Source: Prolixibacteraceae bacterium (GTDB lineage Bacteria > Bacteroidota > Bacteroidia > Bacteroidales > Prolixibacteraceae). Taken from it: a stretch of DNA of 49,270 nt. Shown here one piece after another: positions 34,225 through 42,129 of this stretch. The notes beneath the pieces are model-generated. The model had not been told where the DNA came from, did no database searches, and worked only from the letters and a program-made list of their open reading frames with translations. How positions within the stretch are numbered: the first letter of the stretch is position 1; every line of letters starts with the position of its first letter. The position numbers and the translations under genes were made by a program. The DNA lies in the NCBI GenBank assembly GCA_023229575.1, contig JALNYZ010000031.1, forward strand, positions 1-49,270, read 5' to 3'.

Positions 34225-36063
34225 CTATTCCACGGTGACCGATTTTGCCAGGTTTCTCGGTTGGTCCACATCACAACCCCTCAATACGGCAATGTAATAT
34301 GAGAAAAGTTGCAATGGTATGATGGCCAGCAAGGGAGTAACCGCAGGATGGGATTCAGGGATTTCGAACACATCGTCGACCATCTCTTTCAATACAAGGT
34401 CCCCCTGGGTCACTACTGCGATAATGTTCCCTTTCCTTGCCTTCACCTCCTGTATATTACTAACAAGCTTTTCGTAGTAATGATCTTTCGGAGCAACCAC
34501 TACGACCGGAAGGTTGTCGTCGACCAGGGCGATCGGACCATGCTTCATCTCCCCTGCAGCGTATCCTTCGGCATGCATGTAAGAGATCTCCTTCAGTTTG
34601 AGCGCCCCTTCGAGGGCAACCGGGAAAAGGGCCCCCCTTCCCAAGTAAAGCGCATTGGATGCATCCTTGTATTTGGCTGCAATCTCCTTGATTTTTTGAT
34701 TACTTGCCAGGATCGTTGTTATTTTGGATGGAATCTCGGCCAGTTCCTGAATAATTTCGGAGTAGAAGGCAGCGGTTATTTCACCCCTTGCAAAGGCTAA
34801 CTTGAGCGCAAAAAGGGTAATGACAGTTAACTGTGCCGTAAAAGCCTTGGTGGAGGCAACGCCAATTTCAATCCCTGCATGGGTGTAAACACCGGCATCC
34901 GTCTCGCGGGCGATGGAAGAGCCAACAACATTGCAAATACCCAGGATAGTAGCCCCCCTTTCCTTGGCCATCCGCAGGGCAACCAGTGTATCGGAAGTCT
35001 CGCCACTTTGACTGATGGCGATCACCACATCATCGGAGGATAATACCGGATTCCTGTACCTGAACTCTGACGCATATTCAACCTCCACCGGAACTCGGGC
35101 ATAGGTTTCAATCAGATATTCACCAACTAGGGCGGCATGCCATGAAGTTCCGCAGCCAATCAAAATAATTCGTTTAGCCTTGACAATTCGGGGAAAAATG
35201 TCAAGCAATCCGCCCAAAACAATGGAGTTCCTGTCATGCGCCAGTCTTCCCCTGAAAGTATCTTCAATAGTTTTAGGCTGTTCAAAAATCTCTTTGAGCA
35301 TAAAATGGGAGAAATCGCCCTTTTCGATCTCACCGATCGTACGGTCAACCCTTGAAATTTTGAAAGTGGATGGTTTGTCATCGAGCGTTTTGATGGTCAG
35401 GCTATTCCGGGATATTACTGCCAGATCATTATCGTTCAGATATATAACATTATTGGTATAGCCAATGACAGGGGTGGCATCGGATGCAACAAAATATTCG
35501 CCTGCGCCGATACCCACCACCAACGGACTTCCCCTTCTTGCTACAATCAGCTGCTCCCTTTCATCCGTGCATATCACAGCGATCCCAAAGGCGCCTACCA
35601 CTTTTGACAATGCAATCCGCACTGCCATTTCGGCTTCCATCTTTTCTCCGTTGAGATAAAAAAACTCGATTAGGTTGACCAACACCTCTGTATCCGTGTC
35701 TGATTCAAATTCAAACCCGTTCCTTGCAAGGTCAATTTTCAATTCGGAATAATTTTCAATGATCCCATTGTGCACCAAGGCAAAATTTCCCTTCATGGAG
35801 CGGTGCGGATGGGCATTCCGGTCGTTCGGTTCCCCATGGGTCGCCCAGCGCGTATGGGCTATGCCAACCATTCCATTGACCTCTTTGGATTGAACATGAT
35901 TCTCAAGATCTGCTACCCTTCCCTTGCACTTGTGAACTTGAAGTTGAGATCCGGATATAGCCAGACCGGCTGAATCGTAACCGCGGTATTCGAGACGTTT
36001 GAGTCCCTGTATCAAAAATGGGAAGGCCTGGTTTTCTCCCACATAACCAACTATTCCACACAT
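34225..36063 (-). CDS. glmS: Glutamine--fructose-6-phosphate aminotransferase (isomerizing)
   Basis: A 612-residue cytoplasmic enzyme that makes glucosamine-6-phosphate from fructose-6-phosphate and glutamine, the first step to UDP-N-acetylglucosamine for peptidoglycan and lipopolysaccharide. The mature N-terminal nucleophile is Cys2 in M-C-G-I-V-G-Y, followed by R-L-E-Y-R-G-Y-D-S-A-G, T-R-W-A-T-H-G and H-N-G-I-I-E-N-Y. The second half holds two SIS sugar-isomerase domains (I-G-C-G-T-S-W-H-A and L-G-R-G-A-L-F-P-V-A-L-E-G-A-L-K-L-K-E-I-S-Y), and the protein ends N-L-A-K-S-V-T-V-E as in all GlmS. It is 5 bp downstream of the DUF4954 gene and transcribed with it. No glmS ribozyme is expected or seen. 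Confidence 0.97.
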   Translation of the reverse strand: MCGIVGYVGENQAFPFLIQGLKRLEYRGYDSAGLAISGSQLQVHKCKGRVADLENHVQSKEVNGMVGIAHTRWATHGEPNDRNAHPHRSMKGNFALVHNGIIENYSELKIDLARNGFEFESDTDTEVLVNLIEFFYLNGEKMEAEMAVRIALSKVVGAFGIAVICTDEREQLIVARRGSPLVVGIGAGEYFVASDATPVIGYTNNVIYLNDNDLAVISRNSLTIKTLDDKPSTFKISRVDRTIGEIEKGDFSHFMLKEIFEQPKTIEDTFRGRLAHDRNSIVLGGLLDIFPRIVKAKRIILIGCGTSWHAALVGEYLIETYARVPVEVEYASEFRYRNPVLSSDDVVIAISQSGETSDTLVALRMAKERGATILGICNVVGSSIARETDAGVYTHAGIEIGVASTKAFTAQLTVITLFALKLAFARGEITAAFYSEIIQELAEIPSKITTILASNQKIKEIAAKYKDASNALYLGRGALFPVALEGALKLKEISYMHAEGYAAGEMKHGPIALVDDNLPVVVVAPKDHYYEKLVSNIQEVKARKGNIIAVVTQGDLVLKEMVDDVFEIPESHPAVTPLLAIIPLQLFSYYIAVLRGCDVDQPRNLAKSVTVE

Positions 36064-36068
36064 AAAAA

Positions 36069-38087
36069 TTAATTTTGGATGGTCTGAAGCAATAGGATTC
36101 TTTCCATTTTGGCAATCACTTCGTGGCCCAATGCCTCCTTTTTAGCCATGTGGTCCCTGATCGAGCTGACTTCCGCGTGGGTTTCAAATTCCCCCCTCAC
36201 CTCATCGAAATCCAGTTGCCTGACCAACTTGTCACCATCTATCCCAAAACCTGTTTGTTTGATGAGTGAAAACTCTTTTTTGGCATCGTCGTAAAGCAGA
36301 TGGTCAATCTCCAGAACTGCCCTTAACCATTTTCTGGTTACTTCAATTACATCCTCAGGTAAAAACTCATCCATTGGCGTATGATAAAACTGTCGAAAAA
36401 CATCGACGGCCCATGACCATTCATAGGTATAGTAATTTTTGTGGATCGAACGGAAAGCCGCATGAACCTCCTCAAGCGAATGAACCCGTTTGTTCTCAAT
36501 CGAATCCAATAATTGGTCGATTGCATCCGATGGACAAATCAAGCCCGAAAGGTCAAGCCACCTCGAGTTACTTCCAAATGGGGTATCCTTTTTTAAAACC
36601 TCCCTGATCTCCTCCGTTGAATTGACATTTGCCCGTTGTATCCTGGAAAGCAGTGAATTACCCAAAAATTTCCAGATTGCCTTTTCGTACAACAGGATGC
36701 CCCGCTGCAGTGCACTATTCTTGATGATCATACCATTGTAGGTATAATGAGGGGCCGTTTCACCGGAAGCATGCAACAACTCCAGCAGGATTGCCCTTCC
36801 ATTGATCATCTTCTGAATGGTATAGGGACTCAGCAGGTTGAAATTAATGGAATCCAGCAGGTTGGTGTCTTTCCGCCTGTCGCGTTTCGGCCATTTCTGC
36901 GAGTCGCGGATAGTCCCGATACTTTGAAGGTTGATGCCGGGGACCAGCCGGCTTTCATCCTTCTCCTCGATCAGGTATGAAAAAGGAAAATCCGTTGTAT
37001 CGGAATGACGGTAGTGACGGCCCAAAACAAGCGAGAAGGCCCCAATCCGTGAGGGCCACAAAATATAGGAATCGCTGGTAGTTTTTGCCCCTCTTTCGAC
37101 CACCCCCTGGTGGATCGGCCCAAGTTTGTAAAGGTGGTTACTTTGGTTCGACCCACTTCCCGCATTCATAAAAGAGAAGAGTCCCGCGATAAGCAGCGAT
37201 GATTTGTGGTGTGAAACCGTGTATGGACCGGCAAAGATGGAGCAAGCCTCCCCGTGCAGTCCCTGACAGTTGGCAAAAAAGACAGATTCAACCGCCGAAT
37301 AGTGCTTGTCAAGAATACATCCCTGTCCTATGAAACAGTTGGATACCAAAGTGGTATCTGTGATTTTCGTTCCTGAACAGACGATGAAATTCTCCAGGAT
37401 GACCCCCTGACCAAATGTAACCGGATCGGCCAAAGTGCTGTTGATGCTTCCATTGTCTAGTTTCGCAACACCCTCCAGCACTGCACCGGGTCCAATGCTA
37501 ACATTCCGAAGCGTTCCACAGTTAATCAACCGGACACCATCGGATACTGTCCCAACCGAAGAGGAGACAAAATCAACATAGTTGGCAATCAGGCGTTCTA
37601 TCTCGTTAACGGCGCTCCTGCGGTGACGGTAAAGCGCCAAAATGTAGGCAACATGGGCCGAAAGATGGTCGTAAATAGGAATTTCACGCCCACCCGATTC
37701 ATTGATCACCTTAACCCTGATGCCATTCCCAAACGAGGTAGTGCCCTCAACGGCCAACTGGTTCAGGTTGTGAATGATTACATGCTTACCGATGGAATAG
37801 TTGGCAATATAGCTTTTTACACTGCTGATCATGGCATTATCCTCAATCAAACAGTTGTGGATATGGGCATGTATGATGCCGGTCTTCATCCTGACCCCGC
37901 CATATAGGGTAATCTCTTCATCAAATCTTCCCAGTTTGTTGCTACCTGAGAACTTCGTAAACCTGACATTATCAGGAAGAAAATTAGGAACTACCTCAAT
38001 CTGGTTCCAATCTTCGCAATAACACCCCTGGACAATCAGCTGGCCAATCTCATCATCGGTCAGTTTACGGTAAGCAGATCCACTCAT
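36069..38087 (-). CDS. DUF4954-family left-handed beta-helix protein
   Basis: A 672-residue protein of the DUF4954 family, typical of Bacteroidota. Residues about 50-330 show hexapeptide-repeat character of a left-handed beta-helix, with recurring (I/V/L)-G-x-x-x/V-I/L units such as SVSIGPGAVLEG-like, TFGQGVILENF, SNCFIGQGCILDK. The C-terminal part is helical. Such helices often form sugar-nucleotide acyl- or nucleotidyl-transferases, but no catalytic residue can be assigned. The reading frame is open to a TTG at 38114; I take the ATG at 38087 because the extra residues do not look conserved. The glmS start lies 5 bp downstream, so the two are coupled and it probably acts in amino sugar metabolism. 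Confidence 0.88.
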   Translation of the reverse strand: MSGSAYRKLTDDEIGQLIVQGCYCEDWNQIEVVPNFLPDNVRFTKFSGSNKLGRFDEEITLYGGVRMKTGIIHAHIHNCLIEDNAMISSVKSYIANYSIGKHVIIHNLNQLAVEGTTSFGNGIRVKVINESGGREIPIYDHLSAHVAYILALYRHRRSAVNEIERLIANYVDFVSSSVGTVSDGVRLINCGTLRNVSIGPGAVLEGVAKLDNGSINSTLADPVTFGQGVILENFIVCSGTKITDTTLVSNCFIGQGCILDKHYSAVESVFFANCQGLHGEACSIFAGPYTVSHHKSSLLIAGLFSFMNAGSGSNQSNHLYKLGPIHQGVVERGAKTTSDSYILWPSRIGAFSLVLGRHYRHSDTTDFPFSYLIEEKDESRLVPGINLQSIGTIRDSQKWPKRDRRKDTNLLDSINFNLLSPYTIQKMINGRAILLELLHASGETAPHYTYNGMIIKNSALQRGILLYEKAIWKFLGNSLLSRIQRANVNSTEEIREVLKKDTPFGSNSRWLDLSGLICPSDAIDQLLDSIENKRVHSLEEVHAAFRSIHKNYYTYEWSWAVDVFRQFYHTPMDEFLPEDVIEVTRKWLRAVLEIDHLLYDDAKKEFSLIKQTGFGIDGDKLVRQLDFDEVRGEFETHAEVSSIRDHMAKKEALGHEVIAKMERILLLQTIQN

Positions 38088-38260
38088 TTGATAAAGTTTA
38101 AAGTTATCAGGCAAAGAAAGAGGATTTGTTTACAGCTTGCGAAAAAAGAGATGAATATTAACCTAACAATATTAACAATAACCGATCATAGTATCATATC
38201 AATTTTATTTTGAAGATTTTAAAACCTATCTAATTTGGAATCAAATTGCTTTTATGATCT

Positions 38261-39253
38261 TTAAACTTCAAGAAAGAAACTATTCAGGTTTTGATTGCGG
38301 GTCAATCCAAGTTTCTTTCTTAGCCGGATTCTGCCAATTTCAGCACTTTCCACTGTAATATTTAGTATGCCGGCAAGTTCTTTGGACGACAATCCCAGGT
38401 GAAGATATGCGCACAATCGCTGGTCCTTCATGGTTAGCCTCGGGAAACGCTCCTTCAACCTGCTGAAAAATCCCTGGTGAACCTTCTCAAAATGATATTT
38501 AAAATCCTCCCAATTAAAAAGTTGCATCCGCTGATGCGTCTCGATTTTCTCCAGCATTACCGACACTTTTTGCTGCATAGGAGCAGGCAGTGTGGTTCGG
38601 ATAACGGTTAGATTCTTTCGCACATAGGAGACCAGTTCGTTTTTTTGGGCAATCATGATCAGGGAAGAGACCAACTCCCTGTCCTTTCCCGCCATTTCGT
38701 CCCTGTACCTTTGTTTGGCCTTCATCTCCATCAAATGTGTCTCAGTGATCTCCCGAATATGGCCAAGGGCGCTCTTTAACCTGGTAATGTCCCTGACCGA
38801 GCAGCGCTGGCCCAGGTAGAGCCCCCGCCTGTCAAAAACGGCTTTGCTGTTCATCTCACACCACCTCAACTGTTTGGTTTTTGTAAGAATCTTAAATTCA
38901 ACAGACTGGCCAATCTGCATAAAGTTAATGGAATCGTGGATGCAGTGACGAACCTTCTGTTCATCTTCCTTGTAGATAAGCTCATAGAACAAACCGGGAT
39001 TCTTGAAATATTCATCAGGGGTGTAACCTGTCAAATCGTTGCTGGATGGGGAGATCCAGACAAAATTGGCTTTGGGATCGATCCAAAAATCCCAGTCCTG
39101 CGCAAAATCTGCAATCATCTGGTACTTGGTCCGCTCTTCATCGAGGGTTTTCATTTCGCTTTCAAGGAAATAGTTTTTCTCCTGCAGCATGGAAACCTGA
39201 TGTTCCAACGATTTTATACGCTCTGTTGCTTCGGGTTCAAATTGAATATCCAT
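38261..39253 (-). CDS. PAS-domain LuxR-type transcription regulator
   Basis: A 330-residue regulator. Residues about 10-42 are a coiled coil, about 45-160 a PAS domain (D-F-A-Q-D-W-D-F-W-I-D-P, S-P-S-S-N-D-L-T-G-Y-T-P-D-E-Y, R-C-S-V-R-D-I-T-R), then a helical linker, and residues 268-330 a LuxR-type helix-turn-helix (R-L-T-M-K-D-Q-R-L-C-A-Y-L-H-L-G-L-S-S-K-E-L-A-G-I-L-N-I-T-V-E-S-A-E-I-G-R-I-R-L-R-K-K-L). There is no phosphoacceptor receiver domain, so it likely senses a small ligand or redox state in the PAS pocket. It is monocistronic. The targets are unknown. Confidence 0.88.
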   Translation of the reverse strand: MDIQFEPEATERIKSLEHQVSMLQEKNYFLESEMKTLDEERTKYQMIADFAQDWDFWIDPKANFVWISPSSNDLTGYTPDEYFKNPGLFYELIYKEDEQKVRHCIHDSINFMQIGQSVEFKILTKTKQLRWCEMNSKAVFDRRGLYLGQRCSVRDITRLKSALGHIREITETHLMEMKAKQRYRDEMAGKDRELVSSLIMIAQKNELVSYVRKNLTVIRTTLPAPMQQKVSVMLEKIETHQRMQLFNWEDFKYHFEKVHQGFFSRLKERFPRLTMKDQRLCAYLHLGLSSKELAGILNITVESAEIGRIRLRKKLGLTRNQNLNSFFLEV

Positions 39254-39284
39254 AATATCCCTTTGTTTGAAAATTACCTAACAT

Positions 39285-39292
39285 CAAATATA
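39285..39292 (-). promoter_or_regulatory. Candidate -7 box of PAS-LuxR gene
   Basis: On the minus strand TATATTTG (39285-39292) fits TAnnTTTG and lies 32 bp before the start codon. The only CAA word upstream (39318-39320 on plus, TTG on minus) is 25 bp away, too far for a standard -33. Confidence 0.3.
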
Positions 39293-39326
39293 TAAAAAAC
39301 ATCTGATTAATAGGTTACAATAGATA

Positions 39327-39505
39327 TTACCCTAGCTGTTTCATAATGTGCGATCCTGGTTTTTCTAAATACACATCTTTCCCGGCCTGACAAGCCCAGA
39401 GGGTGGCAAGGGTATGCCAATGGTTGGGTGTGGCGACTGCAACAACATCAATATTTTGCGCAAATAAAATATTACACAACTTGTCGCGATACTTCGGGAG
39501 AGAAA
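39327..39505 (-). pseudogene. Remnant of a Gfo/Idh/MocA-family oxidoreductase
   Basis: A minus-strand frame of 55 codons (39494-39330 plus stop) reads K-Y-R-D-K-L-C-N-I-L, then D-V-V-A-V-A-T-P-N-H-W-H-T-L-A-T, then W-A-C-Q-A-G-K-D-V-Y-L-E-K-P-G-S-H. This is the diagnostic NAD-binding and E-K-P catalytic segment of the family, matching positions about 70-125 of a usual 400-450-residue enzyme. The N-terminal nucleotide-binding part and the whole C-terminal domain are missing. A palindromic repeat begins at about 39505 on the upstream side; the downstream side ends at a stop. The fragment lies between the PAS-LuxR gene and prfB. Confidence 0.9.
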
Positions 39506-39510
39506 AAAGG

Positions 39511-39600
39511 AGAAGCCACAGAGTTACACAGGGTAAAAATTATTGTTTCTCATTCTCGGTGCAACTCTGTGGCTTCTCTGTGAACCTCTGTGTAACTTTT
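39511..39600. repeat. Palindromic 'AGAAGCCACAGAGTT' repeat abutting prfB stop
   Basis: Perfect 15-bp inverted arms (39511-39525 and 39563-39577) with further CTCTGTGTAACTT words up to 39599. It abuts the prfB stop codon (39599-39601) and the truncated Gfo/Idh/MocA fragment. The style resembles the other CACAAAGG-type palindromes, though the word differs. Confidence 0.75.
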
Positions 39601-40697
39601 ATTCCTTCATATTTTCCGAAAACTCCATTAAATAGGCCTTGATAAATCCATCTATATCCCCGTCCATCACGGCCTGAACATTGGAAGTCTCGAAGTCGGT
39701 CCGGTTGTCTTTCACCAGTTTGTATGGTTGCATTACATATGAGCGAATCTGCGAACCCCATTCGATCTTCATTTTGGTCGCTTCAAGTTTGGTTTGGGCC
39801 TCCATACGACGTTGCAGCTCCTGTGCATACAACTGTGATTTTAGCAACCTGATGGCATTTTCCTTGTTCTGTAGCTGTGAGCGGGACTCCGTATTCTCGA
39901 TGATGATTCCGGAAGGGGCATGTTTCAACCGCACGCCCGTTTCTACTTTGTTGACATTTTGTCCGCCTGCCCCACCCGAACGGAAAGTATCCCAGGAGAT
40001 ATCACCCGGATTGACCTCAATCTCGATCGTATCATCCACCAGTGGTGAAACAAAAACTGAAGTGAAGGATGTTTGCCTTTTCCCCTGGGCATTGAAAGGA
40101 GAGATGCGTACCAGGCGGTGCACCCCGTTCTCGCTTTTGAGATATCCGTAAGCAAAATCGCCCTCTATTTCAAGCGTCACACTTTTGATGCCTGCATCCT
40201 CGCCTGCCACAAAGCTGGCCTCCCTGACGGTATACCTGTGCTTCTCGGCCCAGCGCAGGTACATCCTCATGAGCATGTCGGCCCAGTCATTCGACTCAGT
40301 ACCACCGGCTCCTGCGTTGATCTTCAGTACGGCTCCCAGCCGGTCCTCCTCGCGCCTCAGCATATTTCTGGTTTCCAAATCTTCTACAGCCGTACGGGCT
40401 TCAGTAAAATGCTCTTCTACTTCATCTTCCGTTGCCTCTCCGGCCTCACTGAATTCAAAAATAACCTGCAATTCCTCCACCAGATTATCAACAATGCTGA
40501 AACTATCAGTCCACTGTTTGATGGTACGAATCAGTCGCATATGGGCTTCCGCCTCCTTTGGGTTGCCCCAGAAATCAGGATCCTGGGTTTTCAGCTCCTC
40601 CTCTTCTACACGGATTAGTTTACTATCGATGTCAAAGATACCTCCTCAGCGCATCCCGGCGCTCAACAAGCTCTTTGAGTTGTTCCTTCAAAATCAT
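39599..40697 (-). CDS. prfB: Peptide chain release factor 2 (programmed +1 frameshift)
   Basis: RF2 recognises UAA and UGA and frees the finished peptide. The gene begins with the ATG at 40697 (MILKEQLKELVERRDALRRYL) and stops in frame at TGA (40634-40632) after 21 codons. The slip site AGGAGGTATCTTTGAC is the classical RF2 one: an internal Shine-Dalgarno (AGGAGG), CTT, then TGA C. After a +1 shift the frame reads DIDSKLIRVEEEELKTQ... to 39599, giving 365 residues, the usual RF2 length. The stop-codon recognition tripeptide S-P-F is in VRISPFNAQ and the catalytic G-G-Q in S-G-G-A-G-G-Q-N-V-N-K. The shift autoregulates RF2: when RF2 is scarce, the pause at UGA favours slipping. A palindrome separates it from recX. 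Confidence 0.97.
40630..40652 (-). promoter_or_regulatory. prfB programmed frameshift site
   Basis: Minus-strand AGGAGG (Shine-Dalgarno-like, codons 18-19), TAT, CTT, TGA, C. Spacing between AGGAGG and CTT (3 nt) and the C after the stop match the well-studied E. coli site (AGGGGGTATCTTTGAC). Confidence 0.95.
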
Positions 40698-40716
40698 TGC
40701 TGTTGCGGTTAAATGA

Positions 40717-40796
40717 ATTATAGCGCAAATGTAATTAAAAGTGTGGGAATGAGCGGCCACTCATTCCCACACTTTTAATTACATTTGCGCTATAAT
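40717..40796. repeat. 80-bp near-perfect palindrome between recX and prfB
   Basis: Two 40-bp arms (40717-40756 and 40757-40796) are inverted copies with only one mismatched pair, near the centre (40754 with 40759). The right arm codes for the last residues and stop of recX (IIAQM, stop at 40779) on the minus strand, so the left arm is an inverted duplicate of the recX 3' end. In RNA it would fold into a very long hairpin 20 nt before the prfB start. It may end recX transcription or hold down prfB expression. Such long perfect arms are unusual for an ordinary terminator. Confidence 0.9.
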
Positions 40797-41249
40797 CCTG
40801 ATCGCGATATCAACCTCAAACCCTCTGCTTTGAGCAAATGCCAGCAACTTTCCCTTTCGGGTATAGCTGTCGGTTTCCCTGATTGTTTTCGCTTTCGCAG
40901 AAAGCAGGCCGAGTAAAACTTTGTGGTAAGAATCCTCGGGCAGGTTTGACAAGGCATTCTGTATATATTTTTCCTCAATATGCTTCTGCCGCAAAATATA
41001 GGTCAACTTGATCTTCCCCCACTTGTTGAACCTGAACTTGTCATTCACAAAACTTGTGGCATATCGCTCATGATCGATGAATTGGCCCTTCATCAAACTG
41101 TCAATCAATTTCGAACTCTCCTCCATGGATAATTGCCATTCGCGGCACTTCTGCCTCAGATCAAACAAGCACTTTTCCGATCTGCTACAAAGATCTGTGG
41201 CTTTGGTATAGGCCTCCCGGTAGGTCATTGGTTGTTTGAAAATAGCCAT
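40779..41249 (-). CDS. recX: Regulatory protein RecX
   Basis: A 156-residue helical protein that binds RecA filaments and limits recombination and SOS signalling. The three tandem RecX repeats are seen: R-S-E-K-C-L-F-D-L-R-Q-K-C-R-E-W, Q-F-I-D-H-E-R-Y-A-T-S-F-V-N-D-K-F-R-F-N-K-W-G-K-I-K-L-T-Y-I-L-R-Q-K, and K-G-K-L-L-A-F-A-Q-S-R-G-F-E-V-D-I-A. The central K-W-G-x-x-K-I motif is diagnostic. No recA gene is nearby. Its 3' end lies inside the 80-bp palindrome leading to prfB on the same strand. The ATG at 41249 is used. Confidence 0.9.
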   Translation of the reverse strand: MAIFKQPMTYREAYTKATDLCSRSEKCLFDLRQKCREWQLSMEESSKLIDSLMKGQFIDHERYATSFVNDKFRFNKWGKIKLTYILRQKHIEEKYIQNALSNLPEDSYHKVLLGLLSAKAKTIRETDSYTRKGKLLAFAQSRGFEVDIAIRIIAQM

Positions 41250-41341
41250 AGTGAGCCTCTTTCGTCTAAAATATCACCTTTATTTCCTTTTGTCCCGCTA
41301 ACAAAAATATCAAATTCCTACCGGGAAACCCTGAAAAAAAC

Positions 41342-41349
41342 TAAGTTTG
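41342..41349 (+). promoter_or_regulatory. Candidate -7 box of mobA
   Basis: TAAGTTTG fits TAnnTTTG, 52 bp before the mobA start. The leader in between is made of TCTGTAATTTTTAA repeats (41358-41398). No -33 element at the expected distance. Confidence 0.3.
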
Positions 41350-41357
41350 TTCATCAT

Positions 41358-41398
41358 CTGTAATTTTTAATCTGTAATTTTTAATTTTTATTTCGTAA
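41358..41398. repeat. AT-rich TCTGTAATTTTTAA direct repeat in mobA leader
   Basis: CTGTAATTTTTAAT occurs twice in a row followed by a degenerate third copy (TTTTTATTTCGTAAT). The same word family (ATTACAGATTAAAAATTAC on the other strand) forms the 16388-16435 block. It ends two bases before the mobA start. Confidence 0.6.
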
Positions 41399-41401
41399 TC
41401 C

Positions 41402-41977
41402 ATGCTCAGACCCGATATCACAGGCATTCTTCTTGCCGGAGGCAAAAGCAGCCGCATGGGAACAGAAAAAGGTTTGGTTGAGTTCCGGGGGAAACCATTG
41501 ATTCAATATGGAATCGATCTTCTCAGCCATTATACTGACAGGATTATGATCAGCTCTGGCAATCCCGGTTACCTGCCTTTCGGATTGGAACTAATTTCAG
41601 ATGAAGTTTCAGGTCAGGGCCCTGCCGCCGGAATTGCTGCCACACTAAAGCGCTCAACAACCCCATGGAGCATTGTCCTCGCGTGTGACCTACCCTTTTT
41701 GGAACGTGAATTTATCGATGCGCTATTCGATATACCTATTGATTATCATGCTATTGTACCAATACATGACGGAAACATGGAACCATTGGCTGCTCTCTAT
41801 CACCGAAATATGGGAACAGTATTCGAAGAAGAAGTGGCTAACGGTAATCTCGCGTTGCACAAGATTCTCCAGGCTTGCCATGTCAATTTTTTCGAAGCTG
41901 ATCAACTAATCAAAAAATACCCAAATCTCTTTGTCAATCTAAATTCCAGGGATAAGATGAATCATTTTGTTATCTGA
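41402..41977 (+). CDS. mobA: Molybdenum cofactor guanylyltransferase
   Basis: A 191-residue nucleotidyltransferase that adds GMP to molybdopterin to make the bis-MGD or MGD cofactor. The GTP-binding G-rich loop I-L-L-A-G-G-K-S-S-R-M-G-T-E-K-G-L lies at about residues 9-25, and the metal-binding aspartates lie in S-I-V-L-A-C-D-L-P-F-L and in the region around the S-D-E-V-S-G-Q-G-P-A-A-G-I loop. No other molybdenum cofactor genes are next to it. The ATG at 41402 is immediately preceded by AT-rich repeats. Confidence 0.9.
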   Translation: MLRPDITGILLAGGKSSRMGTEKGLVEFRGKPLIQYGIDLLSHYTDRIMISSGNPGYLPFGLELISDEVSGQGPAAGIAATLKRSTTPWSIVLACDLPFLEREFIDALFDIPIDYHAIVPIHDGNMEPLAALYHRNMGTVFEEEVANGNLALHKILQACHVNFFEADQLIKKYPNLFVNLNSRDKMNHFVI

Positions 41978-42052
41978 TAAAATCGTTCCACAAATTGATT
42001 TTGATCTTTATCTTATTATATTACAGTGGAATAACAGTGTGCAACAAGACTG

Positions 42053-42083
42053 ATTGTCCATTCAAAAATTTTCCTTAAATTTG
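42053..42083 (+). promoter_or_regulatory. Promoter of hybrid histidine kinase gene
   Basis: TTG (42054-42056) as -33 element and TAAATTTG (42076-42083) as a perfect TAnnTTTG -7 box are 19 bp apart, the usual Bacteroidota spacing. The start codon is 46 bp downstream. This is the best-formed promoter in the window. Confidence 0.5.
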
Positions 42084-42129
42084 GATTGAGGTGCACAATA
42101 CCTAACGTTTTCAAATTTATCGAAACCTA

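Noticed and set aside
34309..34800. Plus-strand frame of 163 codons
   Set aside because: It is antisense to the well-conserved glmS SIS domains and has no motif of its own.
39599..40540. prfB starting at the internal ATG at 40540
   Set aside because: The upstream codons match RF2 after a +1 shift at AGGAGGTATCTTTGAC, so the true start is 40697.
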